A DNA stretch of 64,000 nucleotides from the NCBI GenBank assembly GCA_026169375.1, contig JAPFCR010000027.1, positions 1 to 64,000 on the forward strand, in the 5' to 3' direction. The DNA is from Sporosarcina sp. (lineage in GTDB: Bacteria > Bacillota > Bacilli > Bacillales_A > Planococcaceae). The notes under the pieces were generated by a model, which worked only from the letters and a program-made list of their open reading frames with translations, had not been told where the DNA came from and searched no databases. The number at the start of each line of letters is the position of its first letter. The first letter of the stretch is position 1. The position numbers were made by a program, and so were the translations under genes. Positions 36,583 to 45,560 of the stretch are shown here, piece by piece.

Positions 36583-37119
36583 TCACCTGAAAAAAGGAAG
36601 TTTTTTCAACGCTTTACAAGCAGGAATTGCAACGAGTAGACCGATGACTGTTTGTACGAGATCTCCTGGAATGGATGTGAGGGGGATAATCCAGCTTTTG
36701 AAGATAATCGATTCCCCGAGGTAATATCCTGCAAGCATCGGTGGTGTAGAGACGATAATCGCAACTAGATTCATACCGAGATGATTGCCGTTTCGTCCTT
36801 TTGACCAAGCAATTTTTCCAATGAGATAGCCTTGTAGGCCACGTGTTAGAAATGTAATTGGTGCCCACAACGTCCAGCCTGCCACAAGGTCAAACAATCC
36901 CATGCCAATGGCACCCGCAATTGCCCCTTTTTTCGGTCCGAATAAGATAGAAACGATAAAAAGCATCGCTGTACCCAGATGAATCAGACCACCGTTTATC
37001 GAAATCGGGAGTTTAATATTCAGTAACATCGTCGCGATGAATACGAGCGCGATGAGCATTGATGTTATAATGAGGTCATAAGTTTGAGCACTTGAAGATG
37101 TCGTCGTTGTTTTCTGCAT
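36583..37119 (-). CDS. ECF transporter S component (vitamin-binding membrane subunit)
   Basis: A 178-residue membrane protein with about six hydrophobic segments. The stretch LPISINGGLIHLGTAMLF and GPKKGAIAGAIGMGLFDL is typical of energy-coupling-factor substrate-binding subunits of the HmpT/PdxU-like group. It would bind a vitamin and pass it to a shared ECF module, which is not in this window. The ligand is unknown. Its last ~25 codons are present again at 30532 and in part at 27632. Confidence 0.75.
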   Translation of the reverse strand: MQKTTTTSSSAQTYDLIITSMLIALVFIATMLLNIKLPISINGGLIHLGTAMLFIVSILFGPKKGAIAGAIGMGLFDLVAGWTLWAPITFLTRGLQGYLIGKIAWSKGRNGNHLGMNLVAIIVSTPPMLAGYYLGESIIFKSWIIPLTSIPGDLVQTVIGLLVAIPACKALKKLPFFR

Positions 37120-37263
37120 AAAGGTTCGCCTCTTTTCAAAAGTTTATTGTCTGATGATTTTAACAAGAGGCTGAGATTGGTTGAAGTGTCAATTTCGAAC
37201 AATTTATAGGGGTCAGAAACAAGTCAGGTTTTATTGATGAAGAAATAGAAAGGATGTTTTTCC

Positions 37264-37460
37264 ATGCCATTCCAATTAATCGAAACAGATATTACGACAA
37301 TGGAAGGCGATGTCATTGTTAACGCGGCGAATGAAGCGATTCAACGAGGTGGTGGCGCAATTTAATGACTCTTTTTCAGATGGTTTACTACATTCAAGGA
37401 GAGGCGTTAACTGAGTCGTGGAAAATTCAAGTGGAAGCAGATTATAAAAAATGGAAGTAA
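37264..37460 (+). pseudogene. Macro-domain (ADP-ribose hydrolase) pseudogene
   Basis: ATG 37264 opens a frame with IVNAANEAIQRGGGAI, the ADP-ribose-binding start of macro-domain proteins (usually NAAN...GGGVDGAI), which stops after 33 codons at 37363. A second frame from 37365 ends ALTESWKIQVEADYKKWK and could be the old C-terminus. The ~120 residues between are missing, so an internal deletion destroyed the gene. Confidence 0.75.
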
Positions 37461-37462
37461 AC

Positions 37463-37491
37463 AAAAGACCGGATTCAAATTCCGGTCTTTT
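37463..37491. terminator. Bidirectional terminator before yitT
   Basis: AAAAGACCGGA pairs with TCCGGTCTTTT around seven bases, with T-runs on both strands. Confidence 0.8.
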
Positions 37492-37501
37492 ACGATCTAC
37501 T

Positions 37502-38311
37502 TTAATTATTCATAGAAAACTTTCCATCGACTTCAACAGTTTCATAAATATTAATAAAAGCATTTTCATCATGGTTTCGTACAACTTGTTTAACATGCAT
37601 TGTCTCATAGCGTGTTAACACCATCATGAGGATTTCTTTCTTTTCTTGTGTATAACCACCATATCCTTCTGTAATCGTAATTCCGCGGTAAATCGATTCG
37701 AGAAGTTCTTTACGAATGGCTTGTCCTTCCGTCGTAACAATTTGCATCGTTAGTTTCACGTGGTCAGTAAAGATCGTATCAATCATTTTTCCGGTAATAT
37801 AAATCGAGAGTAACGTATATAACGCTATTTCCCAGTCAAATACAAATCCTGAAATTAACACGATAATTCCGTTCATTCCCGTTAAAAGTAAGCCGATACT
37901 AAACGAACTTGTACGAGAAATAATAATCGCAATAATATCAAGTCCACCTGATGTTCCAGCAAACTTTAAAATTAAGCCTATGCCTAAACCGCTAATTCCA
38001 CCACCAAAAACAGTCGATAATAACATATTGTCTGTCACAGGTATCACAGGTAAGAGGTATAAAAATAAAGAAAGGGAAAATACGCAAACGAGTGTATTAA
38101 TCACAATTGTGCGGCCGAGTTTCACATATCCTAAAATGAGTAGAGGAATATTGAGCACAAAATTATAAAGCCCCGTATCAAAAGGGGTGAGGATCCCTAG
38201 TAGAATTGCAAGTCCACTAATGCCGCTACTTAAAATCTCATGCGGAATTAGAAAGAAGTTAAAAGCAAATGCAACGACTAGTGAACCAAGGATGACTAAT
38301 AAATTTTTCAT
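37502..38311 (-). CDS. YitT-family membrane protein with DUF2179 domain
   Basis: A 269-residue protein with five or six hydrophobic segments (start MKNLLVILGSLVVAFAFN, then FLIPHEILSSGISGLA) and a soluble C-terminal DUF2179 domain from about residue 190 (GITITEGYGGYTQEKKEIL). The family is widespread in Bacillales and of uncertain transport function. The ATG at 38311 follows GGAAAAGGAG. The frame stays open for 59 more codons upstream, but that part contains a promoter and an attenuator hairpin and is judged untranslated. Confidence 0.85.
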   Translation of the reverse strand: MKNLLVILGSLVVAFAFNFFLIPHEILSSGISGLAILLGILTPFDTGLYNFVLNIPLLILGYVKLGRTIVINTLVCVFSLSLFLYLLPVIPVTDNMLLSTVFGGGISGLGIGLILKFAGTSGGLDIIAIIISRTSSFSIGLLLTGMNGIIVLISGFVFDWEIALYTLLSIYITGKMIDTIFTDHVKLTMQIVTTEGQAIRKELLESIYRGITITEGYGGYTQEKKEILMMVLTRYETMHVKQVVRNHDENAFINIYETVEVDGKFSMNN

Positions 38312-38335
38312 TAAATAAATCTCCTTTTCCAAAAT

Positions 38336-38470
38336 AAAAAACTCGCCCAGTCTCAGGGACGAGCGAATAATCGCGCAATGATACGTGCTCCATATAGCGG
38401 TAGAGAACTCATACGATTTGAAAAAAATTACGCTGGTTTTTAATTTATCAGAGAAAAAAGAAGATGTCAA
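38336..38470 (-). promoter_or_regulatory. Promoter and attenuator leader upstream of yitT
   Basis: On the minus strand TTGACA (38470-38465) and TAAATT (38447-38442) have 17-base spacing, giving a leader of about 120 bases. Near its end CTCG-CCC pairs with GGG-CGAG (one bulged T) and is followed by TTTTTT, a terminator some 25 bases before the ATG. Between lies a structured ~70-base segment. The arrangement looks like a riboswitch or other attenuator. It matches none of the classes I know. Confidence 0.6.
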
Positions 38471-38630
38471 TATGCCAGTAGCCCGCATGAGGAAGTGGGT
38501 TTTCTTCTCTAATAATAAGGAATAGTCGGAACAGAAAAACGTCTAGGGTTATGGCGCTGATAGATTTAAAATGCTTACTAAGCATAAAGAAATGAAGTGA
38601 AAAATAGAAGAGGTGAAGCCGTTACACACC

Positions 38631-41099
38631 TCAAAAGCTTAGGGTGAATAACGGCTCAACTTGATTTGTTGGTAAAGGTTTAGCATATAGAAAACCTTGT
38701 ACTTGATCGCAAGCTAATGTGTTTAAAAAGTGATCTTGCTCTTGTGTTTCTACACCTTCCGCAATAACTTTTAAGTCTAAACTAGAAGCTAAGCTAATGA
38801 TCGTTTTAACGATTGCTCGATTATTCTTGCTTAACTCTTGTACAAAAGTTCGATCGATTTTCAAGTGAGTAAGTGGAAACTCGCTTAAATAACTTAAAGA
38901 AGAATAGCCAGTACCGAAATCATCTACGCTGACACTCACGCCTATCTCACGCAGTGCATGTAAAGTTTTTTTACAGTGATGAATATCAGACATCACACTT
39001 TCTGTGATTTCTAAATTTAAGAGACTTGGATCTAATTGGTTTTTCTTTAATGCATCTTTTACTTGATCGACGAAAGAGTACTGTCTAAATTGATGGGGTG
39101 AAACATTAATGCTCATTTGAATAGGTGGATATCCATCTAATTGCCACTTTTTAGCCTGTAAACAAGCTTCTTCTAATACCCATTGACCAATTGCTACGAT
39201 TAACCCTGTTTCTTCAGCAAGGGGAATAAAACGTGCCGGAGAAATCATACCTTGGACTGGATGCTCCCAACGAATAAGTGCTTCCACGCCAGTAATCGTT
39301 CTTGTCTTCAAGTTAATTTGCGGTTGATAATAAAGCATCAGTTCATTGTTTGGGATCGCCGATTTAAGCTCAGTATTAAGAACCGATTTAGCAGTCATTT
39401 TTTGGTAAAGTTCTTCAGTGAAAAACTGATAGGTATTTATAAAATCATCTTTTGCTTGGATCATCGCAATATACGCATTTCGCGTAAGTTCATAATAGGT
39501 AGATCCATTTTGTGGGTACATGCTAATGCCAAGATTGGAATTGACGAATATATCAACGTCTTTTAATGTAAATGGCATGGTGAGACCTTCCATTATCTGA
39601 CTTGCAATTTTGTTAGCTTGTTTTTCATCTAGATTAGGAAGAAGAATGCTAAATTCGTCATCCCCTTGACGTCCAACAATATCATTTTCTCGAATAAGGC
39701 TTCTAATTCGTTGCCCTACTTTTTTTAGGACTAAATCTCCAGTTGCACGTCCCATTGAATCATTAATATATTTAAAACGGTTGAGATCGACCGACATGAT
39801 AGCGAATGTCTCATTTCTATCTTTAGACTTTTGAATGGTTTCTCGAATTCTTTTTTCAAATAGATATTTGTTAGGTAGATTGGTTATAAAATCATAATAA
39901 GCCATTCGCTCTATTTGCTCTTCTGCTTCTTTGCGGTCAGTAATATCAGTAATTGTACCAACTACTTCTGTGAGACCCCCATCATTAGTAATAGGAGATA
40001 GATAAATTATAAAAGTATAATTTAAATAGGTAATTTCAAAATGGACAGCCTCTCCAAGAAGTGCACTGTGTAATAATGACTTGTAATGTCTTAGTTCTTT
40101 GGATGTATATGTAGAGAATAGTTGCGTTAAAAGATTTGTTTCATTAGAGACATTTAACTTGTCTACTAATTTTCCTTCTAAGAGCGTAAAAACGATATCT
40201 CCATTTTCATCAATGGTATATTTGAAAACAGCATTTTGTAAGTTTTTCACGGTTTGCTGGAAATCATTTTTTAGTGCAATTTTCAAAGCGTGCTCTGCCT
40301 TTTTTCGATCGGTAATATCTGTTCGAATTGAAATATACTGATAGGGCTTTCCTTTCTCATTAAGAAAAGGAACGATTGTTGTTGCGACCCAATACTCGCT
40401 GCCGTCTTTTGCTAGGTTCTTAATATCGCCTGTCCAGATATTCCCTGTCCCGATCGTTCGCCACATATTCTTAAAGAATTCTCTTGGATGATAACCAGAG
40501 TTTACAATACGATGCGTTTTTCCAATGAGTTCATCAATTGGATACTTGGATAACCGACAGAATTTGTCATTGGCATACGTAATAACTCCTTTTTGATCTG
40601 TAATTACAACAACTGTGGACTGGTTGAGCGCATTTTCAATGTTTTGTAACTCATTTAATGTTTCAGCGTACATTTTTTCTGCAATGACTTCATTCGTTGC
40701 ATCGATTTCAACAGAAATAAGGTGTTTGGTTTTCCTGTTGTCGTCAAGAATAGGGATAAGTGTTGAGCGAACCCAATAATTATCTCCGTTTTTTGCAGTT
40801 CTTTGAATTCTCCGTTGCACCATATTTTTCGTCTTTAATTCATCCAATATATTTATTAATGTTTGTTCAGGCTGAATTCCTGTCGTGACTAAAGCGATAT
40901 TTTTGCCGACCAACTCATGCTCGGTGTACATAGAAGAGTCGGAGAATAATTTGTTAACATATAAAATAGTTCCATCACAGTCCATCATAAAAATAGAAAA
41001 CTTCTTCTCTAACAGTAAGGAAATAGATGACTCTTGTTTGATTCTATTTAGCATTTTTACTGACAAATCCTTTCTGGAATTTTTCCCATAACGGATCAC
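38631..41099 (-). CDS. PAS-GGDEF-EAL cyclic di-GMP signalling protein
   Basis: An 822-residue protein. PAS domains lie at about residues 35-135 and 160-275, a third PAS-like region at 285-395, GGDEF at 400-560 and EAL at 575-815. The GGDEF motif reads GDDEF (479-483), so synthase activity is doubtful. The EAL side is complete (EAL at 606-608, LEITES, DDFGTGYSS, KIDRTFV, IAEGVET), predicting a c-di-GMP phosphodiesterase. No membrane segment is evident, so it is probably cytosolic. The start is uncertain: GTG at 41099 or ATG at 41054. The 730-base gap upstream is AT-rich. Confidence 0.88.
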   Translation of the reverse strand: MIRYGKNSRKDLSVKMLNRIKQESSISLLLEKKFSIFMMDCDGTILYVNKLFSDSSMYTEHELVGKNIALVTTGIQPEQTLINILDELKTKNMVQRRIQRTAKNGDNYWVRSTLIPILDDNRKTKHLISVEIDATNEVIAEKMYAETLNELQNIENALNQSTVVVITDQKGVITYANDKFCRLSKYPIDELIGKTHRIVNSGYHPREFFKNMWRTIGTGNIWTGDIKNLAKDGSEYWVATTIVPFLNEKGKPYQYISIRTDITDRKKAEHALKIALKNDFQQTVKNLQNAVFKYTIDENGDIVFTLLEGKLVDKLNVSNETNLLTQLFSTYTSKELRHYKSLLHSALLGEAVHFEITYLNYTFIIYLSPITNDGGLTEVVGTITDITDRKEAEEQIERMAYYDFITNLPNKYLFEKRIRETIQKSKDRNETFAIMSVDLNRFKYINDSMGRATGDLVLKKVGQRIRSLIRENDIVGRQGDDEFSILLPNLDEKQANKIASQIMEGLTMPFTLKDVDIFVNSNLGISMYPQNGSTYYELTRNAYIAMIQAKDDFINTYQFFTEELYQKMTAKSVLNTELKSAIPNNELMLYYQPQINLKTRTITGVEALIRWEHPVQGMISPARFIPLAEETGLIVAIGQWVLEEACLQAKKWQLDGYPPIQMSINVSPHQFRQYSFVDQVKDALKKNQLDPSLLNLEITESVMSDIHHCKKTLHALREIGVSVSVDDFGTGYSSLSYLSEFPLTHLKIDRTFVQELSKNNRAIVKTIISLASSLDLKVIAEGVETQEQDHFLNTLACDQVQGFLYAKPLPTNQVEPLFTLSF

Positions 41100-41636
41100 T
41101 AGGCTGTGAAAACAGTAATCTTCATTAACAAATACTTTTAATTTTTATCAGAATTTCCTCTCAGTAACATCTCTAGTTAGTTCAGGCATTTATCTATTTT
41201 TTCATGTTTTTAGTTTAAACAATATAAGCCTTTTTAAAGCGAGAATATTTTATGTTGTCACTTACGATTAAAATTTAAAGATTGTTTGTAAAATTAATTC
41301 TAGTGAAAAAGAAATAGTACAAAAGAGGATAATCTCTTCGATTATTCAATTCACAGATTTATTATAGCATTAAATTTCATAAAATAGTACCAAGTATATA
41401 TTTTTTCCATTTATAATGTTTTTAAAATTAAAAACGAAAAAAGATAGGGCCTTAAGTCATTATTTGGGAATTTTTAGTGTAAGGTTAATTATGAAATTGA
41501 CTCGGTTATAAAGAGTCAATGCTTTTGCGAAACATTTATAGTGTTGTCAACTTCATGCGATCTTTAGGATTCCACATCCAGAATCCCAGTCACTTCAAAA
41601 GCCAAAGGTTCACTCGTTAATGTAATTGGTTGCATT

Positions 41637-41665
41637 TTCACACAATTAGGAAAATGTGTTATAAT
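41637..41665 (+). promoter_or_regulatory. thiE promoter
   Basis: TTCACA (41637-41642) and TATAAT (41660-41665) with 17-base spacing and an extended TG element. The leader to thiE would be about 155 bases. It lacks the CTGAGA box of a TPP riboswitch. No gene is seen in the rest of the 41100-41829 gap. Confidence 0.7.
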
Positions 41666-41829
41666 AGATAGGTCTTACACTTTTGGAGAAGAGAGTGACA
41701 TAAAAAAAGTGATGTGTCATAAAATGATATGGGGTACCAAATTTTGAAAGGCATTGTCTACCTGATTATCCAGTAAGGTTTATAAGCAGTTAACATAAAC
41801 TAGAAATAATAAAAAGGGAGTTGTTTTCG

Positions 41830-42489
41830 TTGGATAAAAGTAAATTACATTTATACTTTATAGCCGGAACGAAGGACGTAGGGGAGAAGAAATTAGTAGA
41901 AGTATTGGAAGCTGCGTTAAAAGGTGGCATTACTGCTTTTCAATTGCGTGAAAAAGGAGAAGGCGCATTGGAAGGTGATGCGCTAAGAACGCTTGCTGAA
42001 CAATGCTTTACGCTTTGTAAGAAATACAATGTACCGTTTATTGTAAACGATCATGTAGAGTTAGCTTTGGAAGTTGGTGCAGACGGTGTGCATATTGGAC
42101 AAGAAGATGGGGTTATTTCTGCAGTGCGTACAAAAATTGGTCCAGACAAAGCTTTAGGTGTGTCTACTCATACAAAAACAGATGCATTAGCCGCTTCGGA
42201 TGCAGGTGCAAGTTATATAGGTGTTGGGCCTCTTTACGAATCAACTTCAAAGTTGGACGCCGGTAATCCAGTCGGGCCTGAGCTAGTTAAAGAAGTAGTT
42301 CGCGAGCTTCCGGGTTTACCTATTGTAGGTGTTGGCGGAATTTCAGAACGTAAAGCGGGCACAGTCATTCGTGAAGGCGCATCAGGTGTTGCGGTGATTT
42401 CAGCAATCGCAAGTGCCGCAGATGTTGAAGAAGCAACACGTGCGATTAAAGGACGCATTACACTCGCATTAACAGGCGTAGAAATGTAA
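41830..42489 (+). CDS. thiE: Thiamine-phosphate synthase
   Basis: A 219-residue TIM-barrel enzyme that joins HMP pyrophosphate and thiazole phosphate into thiamine phosphate. Family motifs are GGITAFQLREKG, PFIVNDHVELALEVGADGVHIGQED, LGVSTHT, GVGPLYEST and PIVGVGGIS. TTG at 41830 is nine bases after AAAAAGGGAG; TTG at 41821 would adjoin that site. It stands alone, without thiM, thiD or tenA nearby. A hairpin terminator follows that also contains the start region of the next gene. Confidence 0.93.
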   Translation: MDKSKLHLYFIAGTKDVGEKKLVEVLEAALKGGITAFQLREKGEGALEGDALRTLAEQCFTLCKKYNVPFIVNDHVELALEVGADGVHIGQEDGVISAVRTKIGPDKALGVSTHTKTDALAASDAGASYIGVGPLYESTSKLDAGNPVGPELVKEVVRELPGLPIVGVGGISERKAGTVIREGASGVAVISAIASAADVEEATRAIKGRITLALTGVEM

Positions 42490-42514
42490 AAACGTATAAA
42501 TACGATTAAAACTT

Positions 42515-42549
42515 ACCACACTTTCCTTTAAAGGAGCGTGTGGTTTTTT
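42515..42549 (+). terminator. Terminator hairpin of thiE overlapping the next gene's ribosome binding site
   Basis: ACCACAC (42515-42521) pairs with GTGTGGT (42538-42544), with an inner palindrome TCCTTTAAAGGA, followed by six T. The inner arm holds AAAGGAG, the ribosome binding site for the ATG at 42550, so folding would both stop transcription and hide that site. Confidence 0.7.
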
Positions 42550-43734
42550 ATGGCTTTATTTGAAATTGAATCTGTTCTGCATAAAAATGGTATGATTCGT
42601 TTTACATGGCACGATGTAGGGGGAACATATAAAGTTTATCGTGATGATCATTTACTATATGAAGGTACCGTTGCATCCTTTCAAGATGGTCAAGTAGAAG
42701 AAGGGGAAGTGTACGATTATTCAATCGAGCGTATTGTAGATGAAATTGTAGTCGATGTCATACGATTACAAACATCTGCTTATACAAAACAAAAAAATCA
42801 GGAAAATCCACTTCAATCTCTTGTTCTCACAACCATCGTTAGTAAATCTCAAATCGTCTTGTATTGGGAAAAAATGGAGGGTGTACATGAATATGAAATT
42901 TATAAAAACAATCTCTTTTTGAAAAAAGTAAGAAATAATTATTATATTGACCAAGAAATAGAGACAAATGAAACATCTATTTATCGCATTGAGTCGAAGC
43001 GTCCAGTTATGAAATCAGAAACGTACTTTAATATAAGTAAAGCACTTATTTCTACTGTACTTGAATTGCCAAATTCTTTAAAAAGACAACCCGCTATGGA
43101 AGTATTTAAGCTAATGAAAAAAATTGAGCGACCAACAAAGCTATTAAAACCAACTGAGATGAGAAGAAAGATTCAAATAGATGAATGGAGGTTTCGCTAT
43201 ACCACTTTTATTAAAGATCCGGCCGTTAAAAATCCGAACTTACTTTCTAGAAATCATACGTTTCAAGGAGATGGGCGAGACTTTCATCCTGAGGGGACGA
43301 CTTTTCGAACGCGGGTAGATCTTTCGCTACATTATAAAGAACCAAAATGGCCAATGATCTGTACGAAATATACTGGCGAGACGGTTGCTTATAATCGATT
43401 TGGTAAAGTACGTGAAACTGCAAAAGCGGCTTATAATGGGATTAAAGTAGAAAGGAAAGATCGACAAATTGGAGGGACGGAGGTTATGGTGACACATGAC
43501 GTTCAAAATCCACTCGTTCAAGGACCGAGATTGAACTACAAAGTATGTATAGTATTTCGGAAAGATGGTGTAATCGATCTAACAGGTTTTCATAACCAAG
43601 CCCCTCATCATGAAATTTATTTAATGAAAGATGAAAAAAGGTGGGAACCGATTTACTTAGCTGAAAGTAATGGACTGATTTGGTTGTCGGATTTAACGAA
43701 TTGGCGTTATTGGCGTTATTCGAATATGAGATAA
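42550..43734 (+). CDS. DUF3238-type protein with fibronectin-like N-terminal repeats
   Basis: A 394-residue protein without a signal peptide. Residues ~1-80 and ~85-170 look like two fibronectin-III-like beta domains (VYRDDHLLYEG and IYKNNLFLKK occupy similar places). The C-terminal ~190 residues fit DUF3238, a domain found in Bacillus proteins of unknown function (HTFQGDGRDFHPEGTTFRTRVDL split over two short motifs, FTGE-like CTKYTGETVAYN). ATG 42550 is chosen over GTG 42538, which lies within the hairpin. Confidence 0.6.
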   Translation: MALFEIESVLHKNGMIRFTWHDVGGTYKVYRDDHLLYEGTVASFQDGQVEEGEVYDYSIERIVDEIVVDVIRLQTSAYTKQKNQENPLQSLVLTTIVSKSQIVLYWEKMEGVHEYEIYKNNLFLKKVRNNYYIDQEIETNETSIYRIESKRPVMKSETYFNISKALISTVLELPNSLKRQPAMEVFKLMKKIERPTKLLKPTEMRRKIQIDEWRFRYTTFIKDPAVKNPNLLSRNHTFQGDGRDFHPEGTTFRTRVDLSLHYKEPKWPMICTKYTGETVAYNRFGKVRETAKAAYNGIKVERKDRQIGGTEVMVTHDVQNPLVQGPRLNYKVCIVFRKDGVIDLTGFHNQAPHHEIYLMKDEKRWEPIYLAESNGLIWLSDLTNWRYWRYSNMR

Positions 43735-43812
43735 GTTTCTAATTGAATTAACATCATAAAATTATTATTTGCTGAAAAATAAAATATTAAATGAAAATCT
43801 GCATATATAATC

Positions 43813-43893
43813 AAACCTCCCCATAGGATAGCAGTGTGTAAAAAAACCAATCGTTTATTTCGCATCATTTATCTGATAAAGGGAGGTTTTTTT
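43813..43893 (+). terminator. Possible terminator before the aldehyde dehydrogenase gene
   Basis: AAACCTCCC (43813-43821) pairs with GGGAGGTTT (43881-43889) across a large loop of about 59 bases, followed by TTTT. Confidence 0.4.
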
Positions 43894-43962
43894 AATTGAA
43901 AATTTTATTAAGAATAAATGATTGAATATATCGATTATTCTAAAAACACATTGACGAACCTA

Positions 43963-43976
43963 TGAAAACGTTATAA
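43963..43976 (+). promoter_or_regulatory. Candidate cre site upstream of the aldehyde dehydrogenase gene
   Basis: TGAAAACGTTATAA fits the CcpA consensus except at one of the last positions. It lies between TTGACG (43951) and the start codon and overlaps a TATAAC that could be a -10. Function is uncertain. Confidence 0.35.
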
Positions 43977-44018
43977 CATTGAAAGTAATGAAGTGTATTA
44001 AAAATGGGAGGGATATAA

Positions 44019-45551
44019 ATGGGACAAAATGAAGTGTATGCATTTCCGAATACAAAAGGGGCAAAAGTAGATTTTAAAGAGAAGTATGAGAATTACATTG
44101 GTGGAAAGTGGACACCGCCTGTAAACGGTGAGTACTTTGAGAATCCAACGCCTGTAACAGGACAAGTCTTTACGAAAGTTGCACGATCTACGAAGGAAGA
44201 TATTGAGCTCGCGTTAGATGCAGCACACGCCGCAAAAGATGCTTGGGGGAAGACATCTGTTACAGAGCGCTCTAATATTTTACTCAAGATAGCAAATCGT
44301 TTAGAAGAAAACTTAGAAATGTTGGCGGTTGCAGAGTCATGGGAGAACGGAAAAGCGGTTCGTGAAACGTTGAATGCCGATTTGCCGCTCGCAATCGACC
44401 ACTTCCGTTATTTCGCAAGTGCAATTCGCGCGCAAGAAGGCGGCGTCAGTCAAATTGACGAAGATACGGTCGCTTATCATTTCCATGAACCGATTGGGGT
44501 TGTAGGACAAATTATTCCGTGGAATTTTCCACTATTAATGGCTGTTTGGAAGTTGGCACCAGCGCTTGCAGCAGGAAACTGTGTTGTGTTAAAGCCAGCC
44601 GAACAAACACCGGCTTCGATTATGGTGTTCATGGAAGTCATTGAAGATTTATTGCCAGATGGCGTAGTCAACATTGTGAATGGTTTCGGATTAGAAGCAG
44701 GAAAACCACTTGCTTCGAGTCCAAGGATTGGAAAAATCGCCTTCACAGGAGAAACGACGACAGGACGTCTCATTATGCAATACGCATCTCAAAATACGAT
44801 TCCAGTGACGTTAGAGCTAGGTGGAAAATCGCCGAACATATTCTTCGAAGATATTGCAGATGAGGACGACGCATTTTTTGATAAAGCGATAGAAGGATTT
44901 GTTATGTTCGCGCTTAACCAAGGGGAAGTATGTACTTGTCCTTCGCGTGCACTCGTTCAAGAATCGATTTACGATAAATTTATGGAGCGCGTATTAGAAA
45001 GAGTCAAAGCGATTAAAACAGGGAACCCATTAGATCCAACTGTCATGATGGGGGCACAAGCGTCAACAGAGCAATTAGAGAAGATTTTATCGTACTTAGA
45101 TATTGGGAAACAAGAAGGTGCAGAATGCTTAATCGGCGGAGAAAGAAATGAGTTAAAAGGCGATTTGGCAGAAGGGTACTATGTAAAGCCAACTGTGTTT
45201 AAAGGAAATAACGAAATGCGCATTTTCCAAGAAGAGATTTTTGGACCTGTTGTTTCTGTGACGACTTTTAAAACGAAAGAAGAAGCATTGGAAATTGCAA
45301 ACGATACGTTATATGGGCTTGGTGCTGGGGTGTGGACGCGTGACATGAACACTGCATACCGTTTCGGGCGTGGCATTCAGGCGGGGCGTGTCTGGACGAA
45401 TTGCTATCATGTATATCCAGCCCATGCGGCATTTGGTGGCTATAAAGCTTCTGGAATCGGTAGAGAAAACCATCTCGATATGCTAAAACATTACCAACAA
45501 ACGAAAAATATGCTCGTTAGTTATGATGAAAATAAACAAGGATTCTTTTAA
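44019..45551 (+). CDS. NAD-dependent aldehyde dehydrogenase (AcoD/ExaC-like)
   Basis: A 510-residue enzyme of the acetaldehyde/aliphatic aldehyde dehydrogenase group. The catalytic Cys305 lies in [11 protein letters not shown], the catalytic Glu in [11 protein letters not shown], and [21 protein letters not shown] binds cofactor. The extra Cys307 next to the catalytic one and the neighbouring DUF779 gene are features of the AcoD/ExaC type that oxidises acetaldehyde to acetate. It starts behind TGGGAGGGAT. Nine bases separate it from the DUF779 gene. Confidence 0.9.
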   Translation: MGQNEVYAFPNTKGAKVDFKEKYENYIGGKWTPPVNGEYFENPTPVTGQVFTKVARSTKEDIELALDAAHAAKDAWGKTSVTERSNILLKIANRLEENLEMLAVAESWENGKAVRETLNADLPLAIDHFRYFASAIRAQEGGVSQIDEDTVAYHFHEPIGVVGQIIPWNFPLLMAVWKLAPALAAGNCVVLKPAEQTPASIMVFMEVIEDLLPDGVVNIVNGFGLEAGKPLASSPRIGKIAFTGETTTGRLIMQYASQNTIPVTLELGGKSPNIFFEDIADEDDAFFDKAIEGFVMFALNQGEVCTCPSRALVQESIYDKFMERVLERVKAIKTGNPLDPTVMMGAQASTEQLEKILSYLDIGKQEGAECLIGGERNELKGDLAEGYYVKPTVFKGNNEMRIFQEEIFGPVVSVTTFKTKEEALEIANDTLYGLGAGVWTRDMNTAYRFGRGIQAGRVWTNCYHVYPAHAAFGGYKASGIGRENHLDMLKHYQQTKNMLVSYDENKQGFF

Positions 45552-45560
45552 GTTATTGCG

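Noticed and set aside
37130..37200. CTGAGA near GAGGCTGAGATTGG as a TPP riboswitch
   Set aside because: It is on the plus strand, while the adjacent ECF gene is on the minus strand, and the second THI-box half is missing.
38312..38488. N-terminal extension of yitT by 59 codons
   Set aside because: The extension covers a consensus promoter and a terminator hairpin and adds residues foreign to the family; the ATG at 38311 has a good ribosome site.
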